From NCBI RefSeq assembly GCF_009870125.1, contig NC_046683.1, positions 49,925,869 through 49,989,868 on the forward strand: 64,000 nucleotides of DNA. The letters are read 5' to 3'. This DNA is from Drosophila pseudoobscura (lineage: Eukaryota; Arthropoda; Insecta; Diptera; Drosophilidae). Each line of letters opens with the position of its first letter. Position 1 is the stretch's first letter. Below are positions 34,904 through 46,000 of the stretch, piece by piece. The notes under the pieces are model-generated. The model did not search any database and had not been told where the DNA came from. It saw only the letters and a program-made list of their open reading frames with translations. The position numbers and the translations under genes were made by a program.

Positions 34904-37900
34904 TCATTTGGACTCGGTGAAGTATTTCTCAATGTCCTGATCGTTGCTGATCATCTCCAGGCCATGAAAGGTCTCTTTGATGTAGCATTTGCAGGCATCT
35001 CCATCACCTGGGGAAGAACAAGTATATGCTTTATTATAGTTTGTTTGTGGAGGTGTCTATGAAGATTGAGATCTCACCTAAACTGCCATCGCAGATGCGG
35101 CTAGTGATGAGCTTGGCCAGGGCTTTGAACAACTCCTTGGTGGCTATTTTGCGTTTGTAGTAGGGATTGAGCCAGTTGACAACATTCTTGCTGACATCGT
35201 TCTTCTGCTGCTTCACCTTCACCGTCGGCTTATGGTCTCCGTCTTTTCTCTCTGGTTGAGTCGACTCCTCTCTCTCCTTGTCTCCCCTCGCGGAGGTTAT
35301 CTCCTTTGGCCCTCTTCGCTGGGATGTGGCTTCCTTTGACTCCTTTTTCCTAGTTGCTGGCTCTTTATTTAGTTCTTGGCTTTCGCTTTTGCAATTCTTT
35401 TCCACTTTTATTTCTGCTTCGGATTCCATCTTGTCTTTTCCCTCTGATGTCGGCATCTCTTGCCTCCCCTTGCTCTTCGATGTAATTTCCTTTGCTTCTT
35501 TTTGACGTGTTTTCTCATGCAGTTGTTTGGCTGTCGTAAAGCCGAGAACATCATTTTTGCTTTCCAATTTCTCCAGCTTCTCTTCGAGAATTTGGCGAGC
35601 CGTCTTGAAGGCAGTCAAAGCTTGTTCCCTTTCATTCTTCGAAGCAAACAGAGACAGAGACGTGGGACCGCTATTGGGTGGCTTTCTCTCTTTTACCTGC
35701 TGATGGGAGACGCGTTTTTTGCGATGGGTATCGAAGGTGCCATCCCCATTGGCCATCAGTTTAAGCTCTCTATCGCCAACAATGCTCTTTGGTTCGGCAC
35801 CAGACTCGGCGGGGCTCTCTTGATCCTGATCCTGATCCACTGTTTCCTCTGAACTGTCGTCTGAACTCTTCTCTTTTTCTTCTTCCGTACCTGGTTCTTG
35901 CTTTACAGTGAGAGGCTTCTGCAGTGGATCCTCTGCATCTTCATCCTCTGCAAGTGGTTCCTCCTTTACCTCCTTCTTGAAGTAGCTTGCAATGGAGGTC
36001 TGCGTTGTGTTCTCCTGTTTGAAGCCTTTCCTCTCCTTCAGAGCTTTGGGGGTTTCCTTGAGGCTCTGCGGCTTTTGCTCCTCCAGCTCTTTCAGTTTCC
36101 GCTCAAAGTAGGCCACGCTGCCGCCCGTCCAGGCACCCTTTGCACTAGTCTGAGGCTTCGGCACGTAGTCGGCCAGCAGGGGCATCAGTTTGGCCTTCCC
36201 AGTCAGCTGCTTAATGACGGATATCTGTGGGTGAATAAACAGCTATTATGGAGTTCCAATTGGAATATTAAGACCTGGACGCCAACCTGCTTAACCAAAG
36301 CATGACGATACATGTTCGCCACCCTCTGCTGCCGGAACACCTCGTACTCCATCTCCACGGCTATGGCCTCATAGTCGTTGTACCGAAGGGCGCTGCGGGG
36401 CTGCTGTTCCTCGTCCTCCTGACACTTCTGCACATTCGCCTTGAGGGCCTCGATGATGGCCGTGAGATACTGCTCCCTTTGGGTGTGCTGGAGGCCAGCG
36501 ATCTTCTTCTCCGTGGCCTCGGCGTGATGCACGCGAGAAATTTGGGTAGACTTTTCCTGTTCCAGCTGGCGGGCGGCGCTGATTTGTTTGCGCAGCTTGA
36601 ACTGCTGCTGAATAAAGTCCGCGGCTTCCTTCTTGGCCCGCTTCGCCATTGACGAGTGGCTCTGGCCGGAATCGTCATCAGAGCCGGACTCACCGGCGGC
36701 ATACTCCTGGGCTGCACGCTTGACACCCGCTCGGCCACCTGGCCAAGGACAGGGGGAGACAAATTAGGAAATGTTGCTCGGGAAATGGCCAGCTCACCTT
36801 CATATAGATCCGCGCAGTCCTGCAGGGATATGTGCGACTTGAAGGCGTCATCCATGCATAGGCGGTGGAACATCTCCAGGGCCTTCTCCGCGTTCTTCGG
36901 CCGCTTGCAGACATCACACTGTCCGTTGCAGGGCGGTGCAGGATCCCCAAAGAAGTCGGCAAAGAGTTTGTGCCTGCAGCTCGTGCGCTCGCAGAATTCC
37001 GAGATCTTCTCGAACTGTTTCAGGGCCCTTTCAGTGAGCAGTTCTTTGTCGCCTCGACCACGAGCTCGATGGATATCGTTTTGGAGCAGAAATCGAATGC
37101 TGCGCACATCCTCCCGGCCATAGTAGAGCCGGCAATACGACTGCAGACCATCACGTCCAGCTCGCCCGGACTCCTGGTAGTAGGCGGCCACATTCTGCGG
37201 AACATCCCAATGGATCACGAAACGAACACTGGCCTTGTCCACGCCCATGCCAAAGCTGTTGGTGGCGCAGATGATAGGCTGGTCGCCCCGCATCCACGCC
37301 TCCTGCACGCCCGTACGCTCAGCGGTCTTCAGGCCGGCATGATAAGCCACGGCGCCGATGCCCCGCTTGGACACACCCACAGCCACGCGCTCCACATTCT
37401 CTCGGGTGCGACAGTAGATGATGCCGCACCCGCGCTGTGGCTTGGGCATGGCTTTGAACTCCTTGGCATCGCCCAGACAGTGCTGGGCAAAGTCGGCCAG
37501 GTGCTGGAAGTCGTCCTCGATGGAGTTCTTGTAGACGATGTCGTAGAAGAGATTCTTCCGAAAGCTGGGTGTGCTGAATTGGGCCACGGGCTGGTGCAGC
37601 CGCAGCTGCTTGTATATATCCTCGCGTACCTCCCTGGAGGCGGTGGCCGTGAGGGCCAGCCAGACGATTTCCGGGTACTTGGACCGCAGCTCGCCCAGCT
37701 TGAGGTAGTCGGGTCGGAAGTCGTGGCCCCACTGGCTGACACAGTGCGCCTCGTCTACGGCAAAGTAGGCCAGCTTCTTGTGCTTGTGGAGGGTTTGCAG
37801 CAGTTCCTGAAAGAACTTGGTGGCCGCCTGCTCGGGGGTGATGTAGAGGAACTTGAGGTTGGTCTTGACTGCACGAAGATCCATGATGACTCTGTCCCTC

Positions 37901-38265
37901 TCCTTGAGGGTCATCTTGGAGTTGAGGGAATCGGCGGGCACTTTCAGCTTTGTCAGGTGATCGATCTGATCCTTGATAAGGGCCAATAGAGGCGAGAACA
38001 CAATCGTTAGCTGGTTCTCGCACATGAGTCCGGGCAACTGGAAGCACAGGGACTTTCCCGAACCCGTGGGCATCGATACATACACATCCTGCTTCTCTAT
38101 TTAGGGATTATGGCCGAATTAATGATGCAGTCCTCGGATCGGATTAATTCTCTGCTACTCACTTTTCACGGCACACTTGATGGCCTTCTCCTGCAGCTCC
38201 GACTTGAACTTAGAGTGCCCAAAGTGCTTCCTGAGCGCCTCGTACATGGCGCCCTCCTGCATCAT
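34904..38265 (-). CDS. RecQ5: RecQ5-family 3'-5' DNA helicase
   Basis: Exons on the minus strand are 38163-38265, 36798-38096, 36287-36738, 35078-36224 and 34904-35007. All have GT/AG junctions, and the sum is 3,105 nt, or 1,034 aa. The helicase core has Walker A PTGSGKS (residues 44-50), DEAH box (149-152), LTATAS, and motif VI QESGRAGRDG (about 342-351). The RecQ zinc-binding cysteines (408, 424, 428, 431) are present. There is no WRN-type exonuclease, and the long acidic/basic tail fits RecQ5, the RecQ that acts in replication and transcription-linked genome stability. The tail holds a PIP-box-like QTSIASYF (693-700), SUMO-type motifs (VKEE, VKQE, IKVE) and a conserved-looking end (WLNPYYKRKIATKELFK) like the RNA polymerase II-binding part of RECQ5 (from memory). 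The first of two tandem ATGs is taken as the start. No lesions are seen. Confidence 0.93.
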
Positions 38266-38364
38266 TGGTAATATTTGGGTGTTCCTGCGTTTTTACTCAA
38301 ACAACATGGTTTTTTTTTTTTGCACAAAACAAAGTCGTTGCCGCCAAAACAGCTGGTTGGTCTA
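38266..38364 (-). promoter_or_regulatory. RecQ5: RecQ5 leader and proximal promoter
   Basis: The 99 bp before the RecQ5 ATG contain, read on the minus strand, CCAGCTGTTTTGGCGGCAACG followed by an A run. The CAGCTGTT piece resembles the E-box core-promoter motif of Drosophila housekeeping genes. No TATA box is seen. The leader is therefore short, and transcription probably starts near the left arm of the adjoining inverted repeat. Confidence 0.4.
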
Positions 38365-38472
38365 CCCTCGAAGATATACCAAAATATACCGTCTCATTTT
38401 AAAAATATACCGTAAATATACGTAAAAGTTCAAGTTCTATTATACATATTCCTCGATTTTGATATTCCGTGG
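38365..38472 (-). repeat. Left arm of a 107-bp inverted repeat
   Basis: Read on the minus strand, it runs from CCACGGAATATCAAAATCG to GGTATATTTTGGTATATCTTCG and aligns with 39,133-39,239 with roughly ten mismatches and one small gap. Weaker similarity continues into the inner flank (AGCTAT...ACTATTATT against AGCTAGTAATA). It carries several GTATATTT boxes pointing toward RecQ5. Confidence 0.9.
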
Positions 38473-38687
38473 AAAATAATAGTAATAATAGTAATAGCTT
38501 TTGTTTTTTCTCTGGAGCCTGGGATGACAAACATTATCTCAATTCTATAATATTCATTTCCCCAGGGTATGCAGATTGATGAGTCTAGAATAAGTCTTTT
38601 TGTCACAAAGATAATTGTTCCGATGAAAAATCCCACCACAAGAAGTGGATATCTGACAAAGGCTCGCTGCCACACATAAATTGTCAT
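38430..38687 (-). CDS. Possible small membrane protein, 85 aa
   Basis: ATG (38,687) to TGA on the minus strand. The first 45 residues look real: WQRAFVRYP followed by a single hydrophobic span (about residues 14-30, LLVVGFFIGTIIFV) and basic TKRL, as in small single-pass mitochondrial or ER proteins. The final 14 or so codons lie inside the left inverted-repeat arm, so the natural C-terminus may have been replaced by repeat sequence, or the ORF may be spliced or fortuitous. No family is recognised. It lies head-to-tail upstream of RecQ5. Confidence 0.3.
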   Translation of the reverse strand: MTIYVWQRAFVRYPLLVVGFFIGTIIFVTKRLILDSSICIPWGNEYYRIEIMFVIPGSREKTKAITIITIIFHGISKSRNMYNRT

Positions 38688-38746
38688 TCGTCTGTCACTT
38701 GACAATAGCTAAACTGTATGGAAAATGGTTTAAGGTTCGCCTACCT

Positions 38747-38760
38747 CCGCCAGAGGGCGC
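38747..38760 (+). promoter_or_regulatory. CTCF-like motif
   Basis: CCGCCAGAGGGCGC fits the AGRKGGCGC-type core bound by CTCF in Drosophila. Its position between two divergent genes would suit an insulator, but a single motif match is weak evidence. Confidence 0.3.
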
Positions 38761-38811
38761 ACACTGCAAGAGGTTTCGACGGCCAGACGTTGGGACTTGC
38801 ACTCTTTTTCG

Positions 38812-38970
38812 CTGAAACCTTTTTTACCATAAAAAGGATTAATTTAAAGTAGTCAGTAGAAAGTAGAAAATTGATTCATTAATCGGATAAAATTATGTGG
38901 GCATGGCTAAATGTTCTATATAGCTAGTAATATTCGACGGAATACCAAAATTGAACAATATGAACGACTA
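38812..38970 (+). repeat. Direct repeat, copy A
   Basis: Aligns with 39,001-39,160. Shared landmarks in order are AACCTTTTTTAC, CAGT(A/C)...TAGAAAAT, TTCATT, GGA(T/C)AAAA(T/C)TATGTGG and TATAGCTAGTAATATTC(G/C)ACGGAATA. The end of this copy also matches the start of the inverted-repeat arm. Confidence 0.75.
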
Positions 38971-39000
38971 TCCTCTTTCGTTTTTTTGTTTGACCATTTT

Positions 39001-39160
39001 CGCTATAACCTTTTTTACGCAAAATGCAATAAAAGCAAGTGTTTAAAATAAACCAGTCAATTAGAAAATATGTTCATTTATTGGACAAAACTATGTGGAG
39101 AGGACTACTAGATCGATATAGCTAGTAATATTCCACGGAATATCAAAATCGAGGAATATG
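39001..39160 (+). repeat. Direct repeat, copy B
   Basis: Second copy of the duplicated segment. Its right end merges with the right inverted-repeat arm, so the arm-proximal sequence exists three times in this intergenic region. Confidence 0.75.
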
Positions 39161-39239
39161 TATTATAGAATTTAACTTGTCAGTATATTTACGGTATATT
39201 TTTAAAATGAGACGGTATATTTTGTTATATTTCTGGGGG
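39133..39239 (+). repeat. Right arm of a 107-bp inverted repeat
   Basis: Partner of 38,365-38,472. GTATATTT boxes at 39,183-39,190, 39,194-39,201 and 39,215-39,222 point toward the coiled-coil gene. Its outer end lies about 30 bp from the Motif 1 promoter element. Confidence 0.9.
39179..39190 (+). promoter_or_regulatory. Drosophila core-promoter Motif 6
   Basis: GTCAGTATATTT matches the consensus KTYRGTATWTTT at every position. It lies 90 bp before a Motif 1 element; this pair is common in TATA-less housekeeping promoters of Drosophila. Confidence 0.6.
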
Positions 39240-39268
39240 CCGGGCGGTATATGTCAACGATAAAGCCG

Positions 39269-39279
39269 CGGTCACACTG
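39269..39279 (+). promoter_or_regulatory. Drosophila core-promoter Motif 1
   Basis: CGGTCACACTG is a perfect match to YGGTCACACTR, the M1BP-bound element that sits at transcription starts of TATA-less, broadly expressed genes. It predicts transcription starting at about 39,270-39,300 and a 5' UTR of about 380 nt before the ATG at 39,670. Confidence 0.75.
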
Positions 39280-39576
39280 GGCACAGTAAACAAAACTTTT
39301 TTCGAAAATTTTGAACGACGACGTGCGTCGCGCGTGTATTAAAGCCATTTGTTGCTCGCGAAACGAATTTTTTTTGCTGCAAGTGTGTAGTGCATTAACC
39401 AACGTCCCCACCCCCATCCACAAAATTAGTAAAACAAAAGTTAGAGTCGTCGCCTTTGTGTTCTTGTGATCTCGTTTTGCATTTCGGATTTCAAGGGGGC
39501 TCTCCTCTACTTTGCTGCTCCCCCCTGCAGCTTCTTGTCGCGAGTGCGTGTGCGTGGCGTGGCGTGGCGCGCGACC

Positions 39577-39591
39577 ATGTTCTGGCCGTAA
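39577..39591 (+). CDS. Upstream ORF of 4 codons in the leader
   Basis: ATG TTC TGG CCG TAA lies in the predicted 5' UTR, 79 nt before the main start. Such a minimal uORF may reduce initiation at the main ATG or be bypassed. No further claim is possible. Confidence 0.4.
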   Translation: MFWP

Positions 39592-39669
39592 AGTGCAGTC
39601 CGGTCCCCGCAGTCGCAGTAGTAGTAAAACAGCAAAGAATATCAGTGAAATAAAAGCGAAGTACAAGAA

Positions 39670-40049
39670 ATGGAAATGTCGGAGGCCGAGCACAAGGCCC
39701 TGTCTCTGTCGCTGGCTCTGTCGCCGCAGCGCAGTGGCATCCAATCCGCTGCAGAATCAGATCTGGGGCCGCCACCCGATCAGCAGCAGCAGCATCTGCT
39801 GCTGCACCAGACCACACAGTCCCTGCTGATGGCCAGCTCCATGATGTTCATGGATGGAGGAGCGGTCCAGCAGCCCCAGATGCAGTACAGCGTGGAGGAT
39901 CTGCTGCGGGAGAACCATGCGCTGCATGCCAGGGTCAAGGAGCTGAGCGTCGAGCGGGATCGCCTGCTCTGCGAGGTCTCCAATCTGCGCCTGGAGCTGG
40001 ACATGTCGGAGCTGAAGCGCTTGCCCGTCGTCGACATGGACATGGAGGG
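39670..40049 (+). CDS. First coding exon of a coiled-coil protein gene
   Basis: ATG in good context (AAGAAATGG) opens a frame of 126 full codons that ends at a strong donor (GAG GG|GTGAGTG, phase 2). The next exon is not identifiable within the window. Residues 1-75 are low-complexity, rich in Ser, Gln and Leu. Residues about 76-115 form a clear heptad coiled coil (LLRENHALHARVKELSVERD, then LLCEVSNLRLELDM). The promoter is of Motif 1/Motif 6 type, so expression should be broad or maternal. I do not recognise the protein. nuf (nuclear fallout, a coiled-coil Rab11 effector mapped near shd in D. melanogaster as I recall) is one candidate to test, unverified. The gene is divergent from RecQ5. 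Confidence 0.7.
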
Positions 40050-43000
40050 GTGAGTGTAGCCTTAATTATTTCCTTAGGCCAAAAATGGGGGCCCCTCCCC
40101 CCTTCCGCCCATTGTTGACTCAACGTTGAGTCACCTTTGTCCCTGTTCCCCGTCTCCGTTTCCAACTCAATCTTTGTCGCCTTGTCCTTGCCCTCACCTC
40201 TTACTGCCGCTGCCGCTGCCTCTGCTGGTGCTGCTGGTGGCGGGGCAGCTGCAGGCTGACAAGTCTGTCTTTCTGGTTTTTGCAACCCCTTTTGCATTCC
40301 TTCTACCTGTGGGCTAATCGACACACTGGCGGCCGAAATATTGTGCGATCAACGGAAACGCGGTGGAATGAAATGAAACGGAATAACCGCCGCATAGTGG
40401 ATTTATTATCAGAGTAATCAATGGAATCTTATCTGAATTGGCATTGGGTTTTAATGGTTTTATTTGCCATACGGAAGGGAGCTTTATCCCCTCATACGAC
40501 GAGATCTGATTGGATAACGCATATATGAAAGGATTCCAAAATATGTATTTCTTCATCCGCTCACTTCTTTTACAAACATATATGCCTTGAAGTGTCCTTC
40601 GAGGCGATCCTTGATGGTATTTTTGCTCCAATCTTGCCTGCGAGTCCTCTCTTCTCTCCGACTGTGTGGACTACTGGCGTTGGGTGCGTGGTATCAGCAA
40701 ACTATGTATGTTGGCATTTCCGAACATGGCAGTGCCTTATCTGGTTGCGTATTTGTTTCTATTTCTATATCTTCAAAGAGGGTATTCCAAAAGTTAGTAA
40801 AACTTTTGCCAGAACCTTGCTAAATATAAAAATTCCATATCAAATGTGACTCAGGGCGATAGTTTTTTGGCATTGGCTGTCATTTGGTCGGTCATTTGGC
40901 ATAGATCTGTCGATATATTAATACTTTAAAGATTCTTTTTGGTAAAGATCCTTGGTGAGAACCATTTTAGCATTGGAAAATTTCAAATAGAACCAAAGAA
41001 AACCCCTGGTAGAGCGCACCTAAAGATTTATGTAAATAACTCTATATTCTAATGAAACAAAGCATTTTTTTTTGTATTTTGAATTTGAATCAAATGCTGT
41101 CATGGGAACAGCCAGCGATCTGCATGGATGGGCTGGCACGACACCCCAAAAAACTAATACTTTTTGTTGCCAAATTTGGTGACTCATTTTTTGGGTTTCA
41201 TTTATGATTGGTTCTCAGGGTGGAATAGAACCCTGGGAGAATCCATGTTCTTTTGCCCCATTCCGCAACGTTTCTCTGTTTGTTTTTGGCTCGTTATCAG
41301 CGTTGCCGTTGCCATTGCCCGTTGCCATTGCCCGTCGCCCGTTGCCTTGCTGATAGTTCGACTCTCTACCCCGATAAGAAGGGCGATCCGAAATAATGCC
41401 AACAACTACTACTACACGGAAATTCAATGTTAAGTGCAAGTGTTTTGCTTTTGTTGTTGTTGCTTTTTTGTATCGCAGAGTGGGTCTCTGGGTATCTGGG
41501 TGTTGTGTTTTTTCTTTGGGTTTCTGGCACAATGTGGCTGGAGGGGGAGATTAAGACCCCAAAAAAAAAGAATCCAAAAATCCAAAAACCCAAAGGTAAA
41601 CACACACAGCACAAGCAGCGCACAGCGAAGATAAATTAATAACGATATGCCAGGCATTTGCCATTGACAGCCAAATGTACAATCTATATACATTTATGTG
41701 TGTACAATATATCGCCAGATTTCGTACCTGACTTTGTTTTGCATGCGGTCATGCCCAAGCAGACCCACACACACATACACTGACAAACACTGGCACACTG
41801 ACGCACAGACACATGCATAGATACACAAATAAAACGCAGTTATCTTTAACCGTTTTCTTTATTTTGCAGACCTCTAAGGTCTCTCCGCTGTCCACTGTCC
41901 GTCTGTCTCTGTGTCTGCTAGAAGTTTCGTGGGCTCTGCTCTTCCAAATTTTCGTTTTTCGCTGCTCACCTTCGCAAAAAAAAAAACAAAAAACAAATAC
42001 AAACATTCAAATCTGAAGCAACAGCAGAGATCCCACCACATCTTTCATTGATTTGGGGGCAGCGACGGTTGGATACTCTCTCCATTTGCAGACTCTCAAA
42101 GGGAGGGCTCTTCGGCTGCTTATACTTTGTGGATAGCACCCTGCAAGTACTCAAGGTGAGAAGGATCTACAGATGTATCCATAACTGAAACTGTATCCGT
42201 CTGTAGGAATGTACAATGGTTCTCTCTATGACCCAGTGTTTGGGTTGAGTTTGCACTTGCTTCCCGCCTTTAAAATTGATCGAATATCATACATTATTGC
42301 TGATAATACTTCTAACAAGGTTGTGGAAATAAATGGCAGTTTCGTGAGCTAAAAGGCGGGGAAAAGACAGCTTTCATCCCCATGACTCTCTTGCAGATTT
42401 TATGGATTTTATGTCTCGACAGGTAAACCTACTGTGGGAAAGCAATCCTTCACATGGAAACGATAATTCTTTATCTTATTATGAAAAATACGAATACGAA
42501 TATACAAGAGTGAAGGTTTTCTTAACTTACTAAAAAAAAGAAGTCGTGAATGGGGGAATTCCCCAAAAAGTATATACATATGTCCTACTATATTTGGTAA
42601 TGGAATACTTTAAAGCTATCTTTTCTTACAAAAGATGAAGAATAGCTCTTGCTTCTCTTATATTCAATTGGTTGTATCTCTTCTAGAACTTGTCTAGAAT
42701 TTATAATCAATTAAAGATCGCATATTACCGATTTTGAAGAGCAAGCCTCATCCCATTGTCGTTGGTCTTTTGCAGCATGGCAGAGAGATAGACAGAGAGA
42801 GAGAGAGAGAGAGTACATACATATAAGACTCTAAAACTCAAGATCAAAGATGTTGAAAATGTGCGGGCAGCTTTCTGAGTATGGTTTCCCGTTCCGTTCC
42901 GCCCGTCTCTGGTTTTGCGGTAGTTTTTGCTTGGGTCTTGGTGTCTCTGTCTCTGTCTCTGCATTTGGTCAGTGTTTCTTATGGTGAGAGAGGGAGAGAG

Positions 43001-46000
43001 AGGGAGGGAGAGGGAGACGTACAATGTCGTTGGTGGCTTTCGGCCTGCCGCAGAGTTCAACTCATTAGCCAGTTATCATCATCTAATAAAGCAGACACAC
43101 GCACAGCACAACTCATCCCGCAGGCAGAGAGCCAGGGCCTGCGGTGGGAGCGGGGGCGGGAGCGGCGGAGCGGGGGAGGGAGCGAAGTAGGGAAAACACT
43201 TGCCCATTTTAAATGTATCTTTTGTGTTGTTGTTTTTGTTTTCGTCTGTTTTGTGATAATTAAGTGGGGAGAAGAACACTGGAGGAGGAGCAGTGGTAGA
43301 GTCTATTAATTTCATACGCCCCTGTTTTAAAAATGCTAGTGGCGAGGGCGGGGGGGGAGGCACTCGTGGGGCATGGGATAACGTTTTCCGACTACTTAAT
43401 GACAGTGAAGTGCTTTGGTTGTACTGTAACTCTACTACGAGGAGGAGTAGGTGAAGTAGTTGCGTCTCTCCCCCCTTTTTCCTTTGTTCATTTGCATGCA
43501 ACATTTGGAGTGAAGATTGCGGTTGCCTGCCCCATGCGTGCTGCAAATATGTATCTTTTCTGTGTTTTTTTTTTAATTAAAAGATATGCCGAATGGACAT
43601 GCAAGGGGGGAAGGGGGGTGGGTCCAACTGGATGATCTAAATTTTGCAAAAAAAAAAAAAAAAAGAAAAGAAAAAGAGGGAGTCGGTATCGAAACTACTC
43701 TTTCAGGCACTCCCTAAAACCGAATTGCCCCAATAATGTTGATTATTCCAATGATCCACATGGTGTGTGAGAGTCTCTCCCCCCCCCCCCCCCTCCCCCT
43801 CTAGCGCCTGTGCCCCATCTATCCACATATCCACATCTGTCCCGACTAGACCATTCCAATCCCCATTTATTATGCATGCAATAAACACACTGGAAATGAA
43901 ATGAAATTTTCAGTTTTCAATTGAAAGATGAGATCATCTCTCGGGCACTGGCCCATCCACCACCAAGGAATAATAATTAAAATCATTTATTTATATACTT
44001 TGAAATGTTTAATAAACAGAGTGTCAATGGCTTGCAGCAGCTTCCACACTGCCACACTGCCACTGCCACTCCCAGTGCCCAGTGCCAGTGCCAGTGGCAG
44101 TGCCAGTGCCCCAAAGTCTTTGGGGGTTACTCGAGGATTAGCCCTCTAATCAATTAGAGGGCGTACTCCAGTTTTGCATTCTGCATACTGTATTTAGCAT
44201 GTGGCTTTTTGCTCGTATCTTGTGGTGTGTTCGCGGGGAGTATCTTTGAGTACATGTCGTGCAGCTCGTTACGCAGTCAGTCACATCCACTGAGCCAGTG
44301 ATTGATGGGACATGCCGATGTCCCTGTCAAATGGCAACTTCCGAGTTGATGGTTTCTTTCTCCCTTTCCCTCTTTTTAGCGGAAATTCAAATTCAAATCC
44401 AAATCCAAATAACAAACTGGGGCCGCTGCTGCTCCCATTGCTCTCCAAACGGTGGCTTGTCAATCGTGTCTGGCTGTGACAGCAGCCGCTTTACATGGCC
44501 ATAAGAGCCGAGCGACTAGACCTGGCTTGGCCCGGCCCGGCCCGCTGTCTTCCCATCTTCCCAAAAATGGCCTGCAATCTGGGTTCTGTAATGGCCAAAA
44601 AACTGTGGGATTCAATTCTTTGTCTATGGCTCTGATGGACGCTGATGATGGGCCAGAAATAATGATCAACGATCATGGACAGAAAGAGTAGGATAGACAG
44701 AGAGAGAGAGAGAGAGAGCTGTACTGTTGGGCGAATGTTCCGAATCGTGGAATATATACATATATATATATTCTGTGAATAATTGGCAACATCTGGTTGG
44801 GTTTTCCCTTCAATTTAAAGCAGAGTTGGATCTGGCACTTCGTACAGCGTTTTAGCCAGATTTTTGGACTATATCTGAGTCATAATCTCTTATCCCAGCA
44901 GCTGTTTCTGCAAGTGATGCAACATCCCATGATATTCAAGTGAATTTTCCACTCTAAATTCTTTATTCAAAGTATTTCCAAGGGGTTTCTGGGTTCTTAT
45001 CGCAGCGGCAATGAATCACTAGTTATTCCATCGAACAACTGGAACTAGACCTTAAAATGTTGTAACTGTTGTGGAATGTACACATACATTTATGTAAATG
45101 AATCATTAATTGAGCAGAATTGGAGCTAGAATTAGTGAAAGAAGTCTTAGACTTCCAGGGACAGCATCAGGGCCTTATCGTCACAGTAATCTCCATATCT
45201 CCCCTATATGGATGTAATTTCTTCATTATTCTTATCATAACTTGTAGATTCTTGTCTTATCTGCGTGGATGGTGGGGTTTGTTCTATGTTTCAACATCTT
45301 ACCATCTATCGTCCCCATTTATCTTGATTCTACGCTACGGTAACGTGTCTCCGTGTTCTCCGTGGCCACCCATACACGTGGTGCCAAACCAAACTGACGG
45401 ACAACTTCCGGTTACAATACTCCAAAAAGCCCTCCTGGTGGCAGCTGGTCAGAGCGGGCCGTGTTCCTCTCTAAATCAATTAACGCTGTGTCCAAAACTC
45501 GTAAAGAAGTCAGCAAAATACAACAAATGAATCGGAATTGGAATCGGAATTTCCAAGGAAATGAGCCAACATTAATGCATTGACTTTTCTTGCCCCCAAC
45601 CCCAACCCCAACCCCAACCACACCCTCGCTCCCACTCTCCCTCTCCCTCTTTGACATATTAATGTTGTAAAATTAAAAAACCATAAAGAAAAACGTGAAA
45701 AATTATTCTTTCTTGTGTGTTTTTTTGTCTGTACATTGACCCAAATTTTGGGAGATCCCTCTTTGGTTCTTTTGGTTTTTGTTTTTGGGCTCTTTTCAAC
45801 GCCATGGTTGAGTAGAGTACTCGTGGGGGCCGCCCGCCCGCCCTGCCACCCTCCCACGCCCCTGTCGTATCACACGCCCCAATTGCGAGTGCCAAGAAAA
45901 TGCGTTGTTGCTTAATTTCCTTCTGTCTCTGTTCCACTCTCTCCTGCACTCACTCTCTCTCTCTCTCTCTCTCCCTCTCGCTCTGACTCGTTCAATCTAT

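Noticed and set aside
36865..37989. A 374-codon open frame on the plus strand
   Set aside because: It is antisense to the RecQ5 helicase exon, whose codons and motifs are unmistakable; the plus frame is a shadow.
43079..43546. A 155-codon minus-strand frame
   Set aside because: Low-complexity Pro/Ser/Asn/Lys sequence from GGGAGC and AC/GT-rich DNA; not coding-like.
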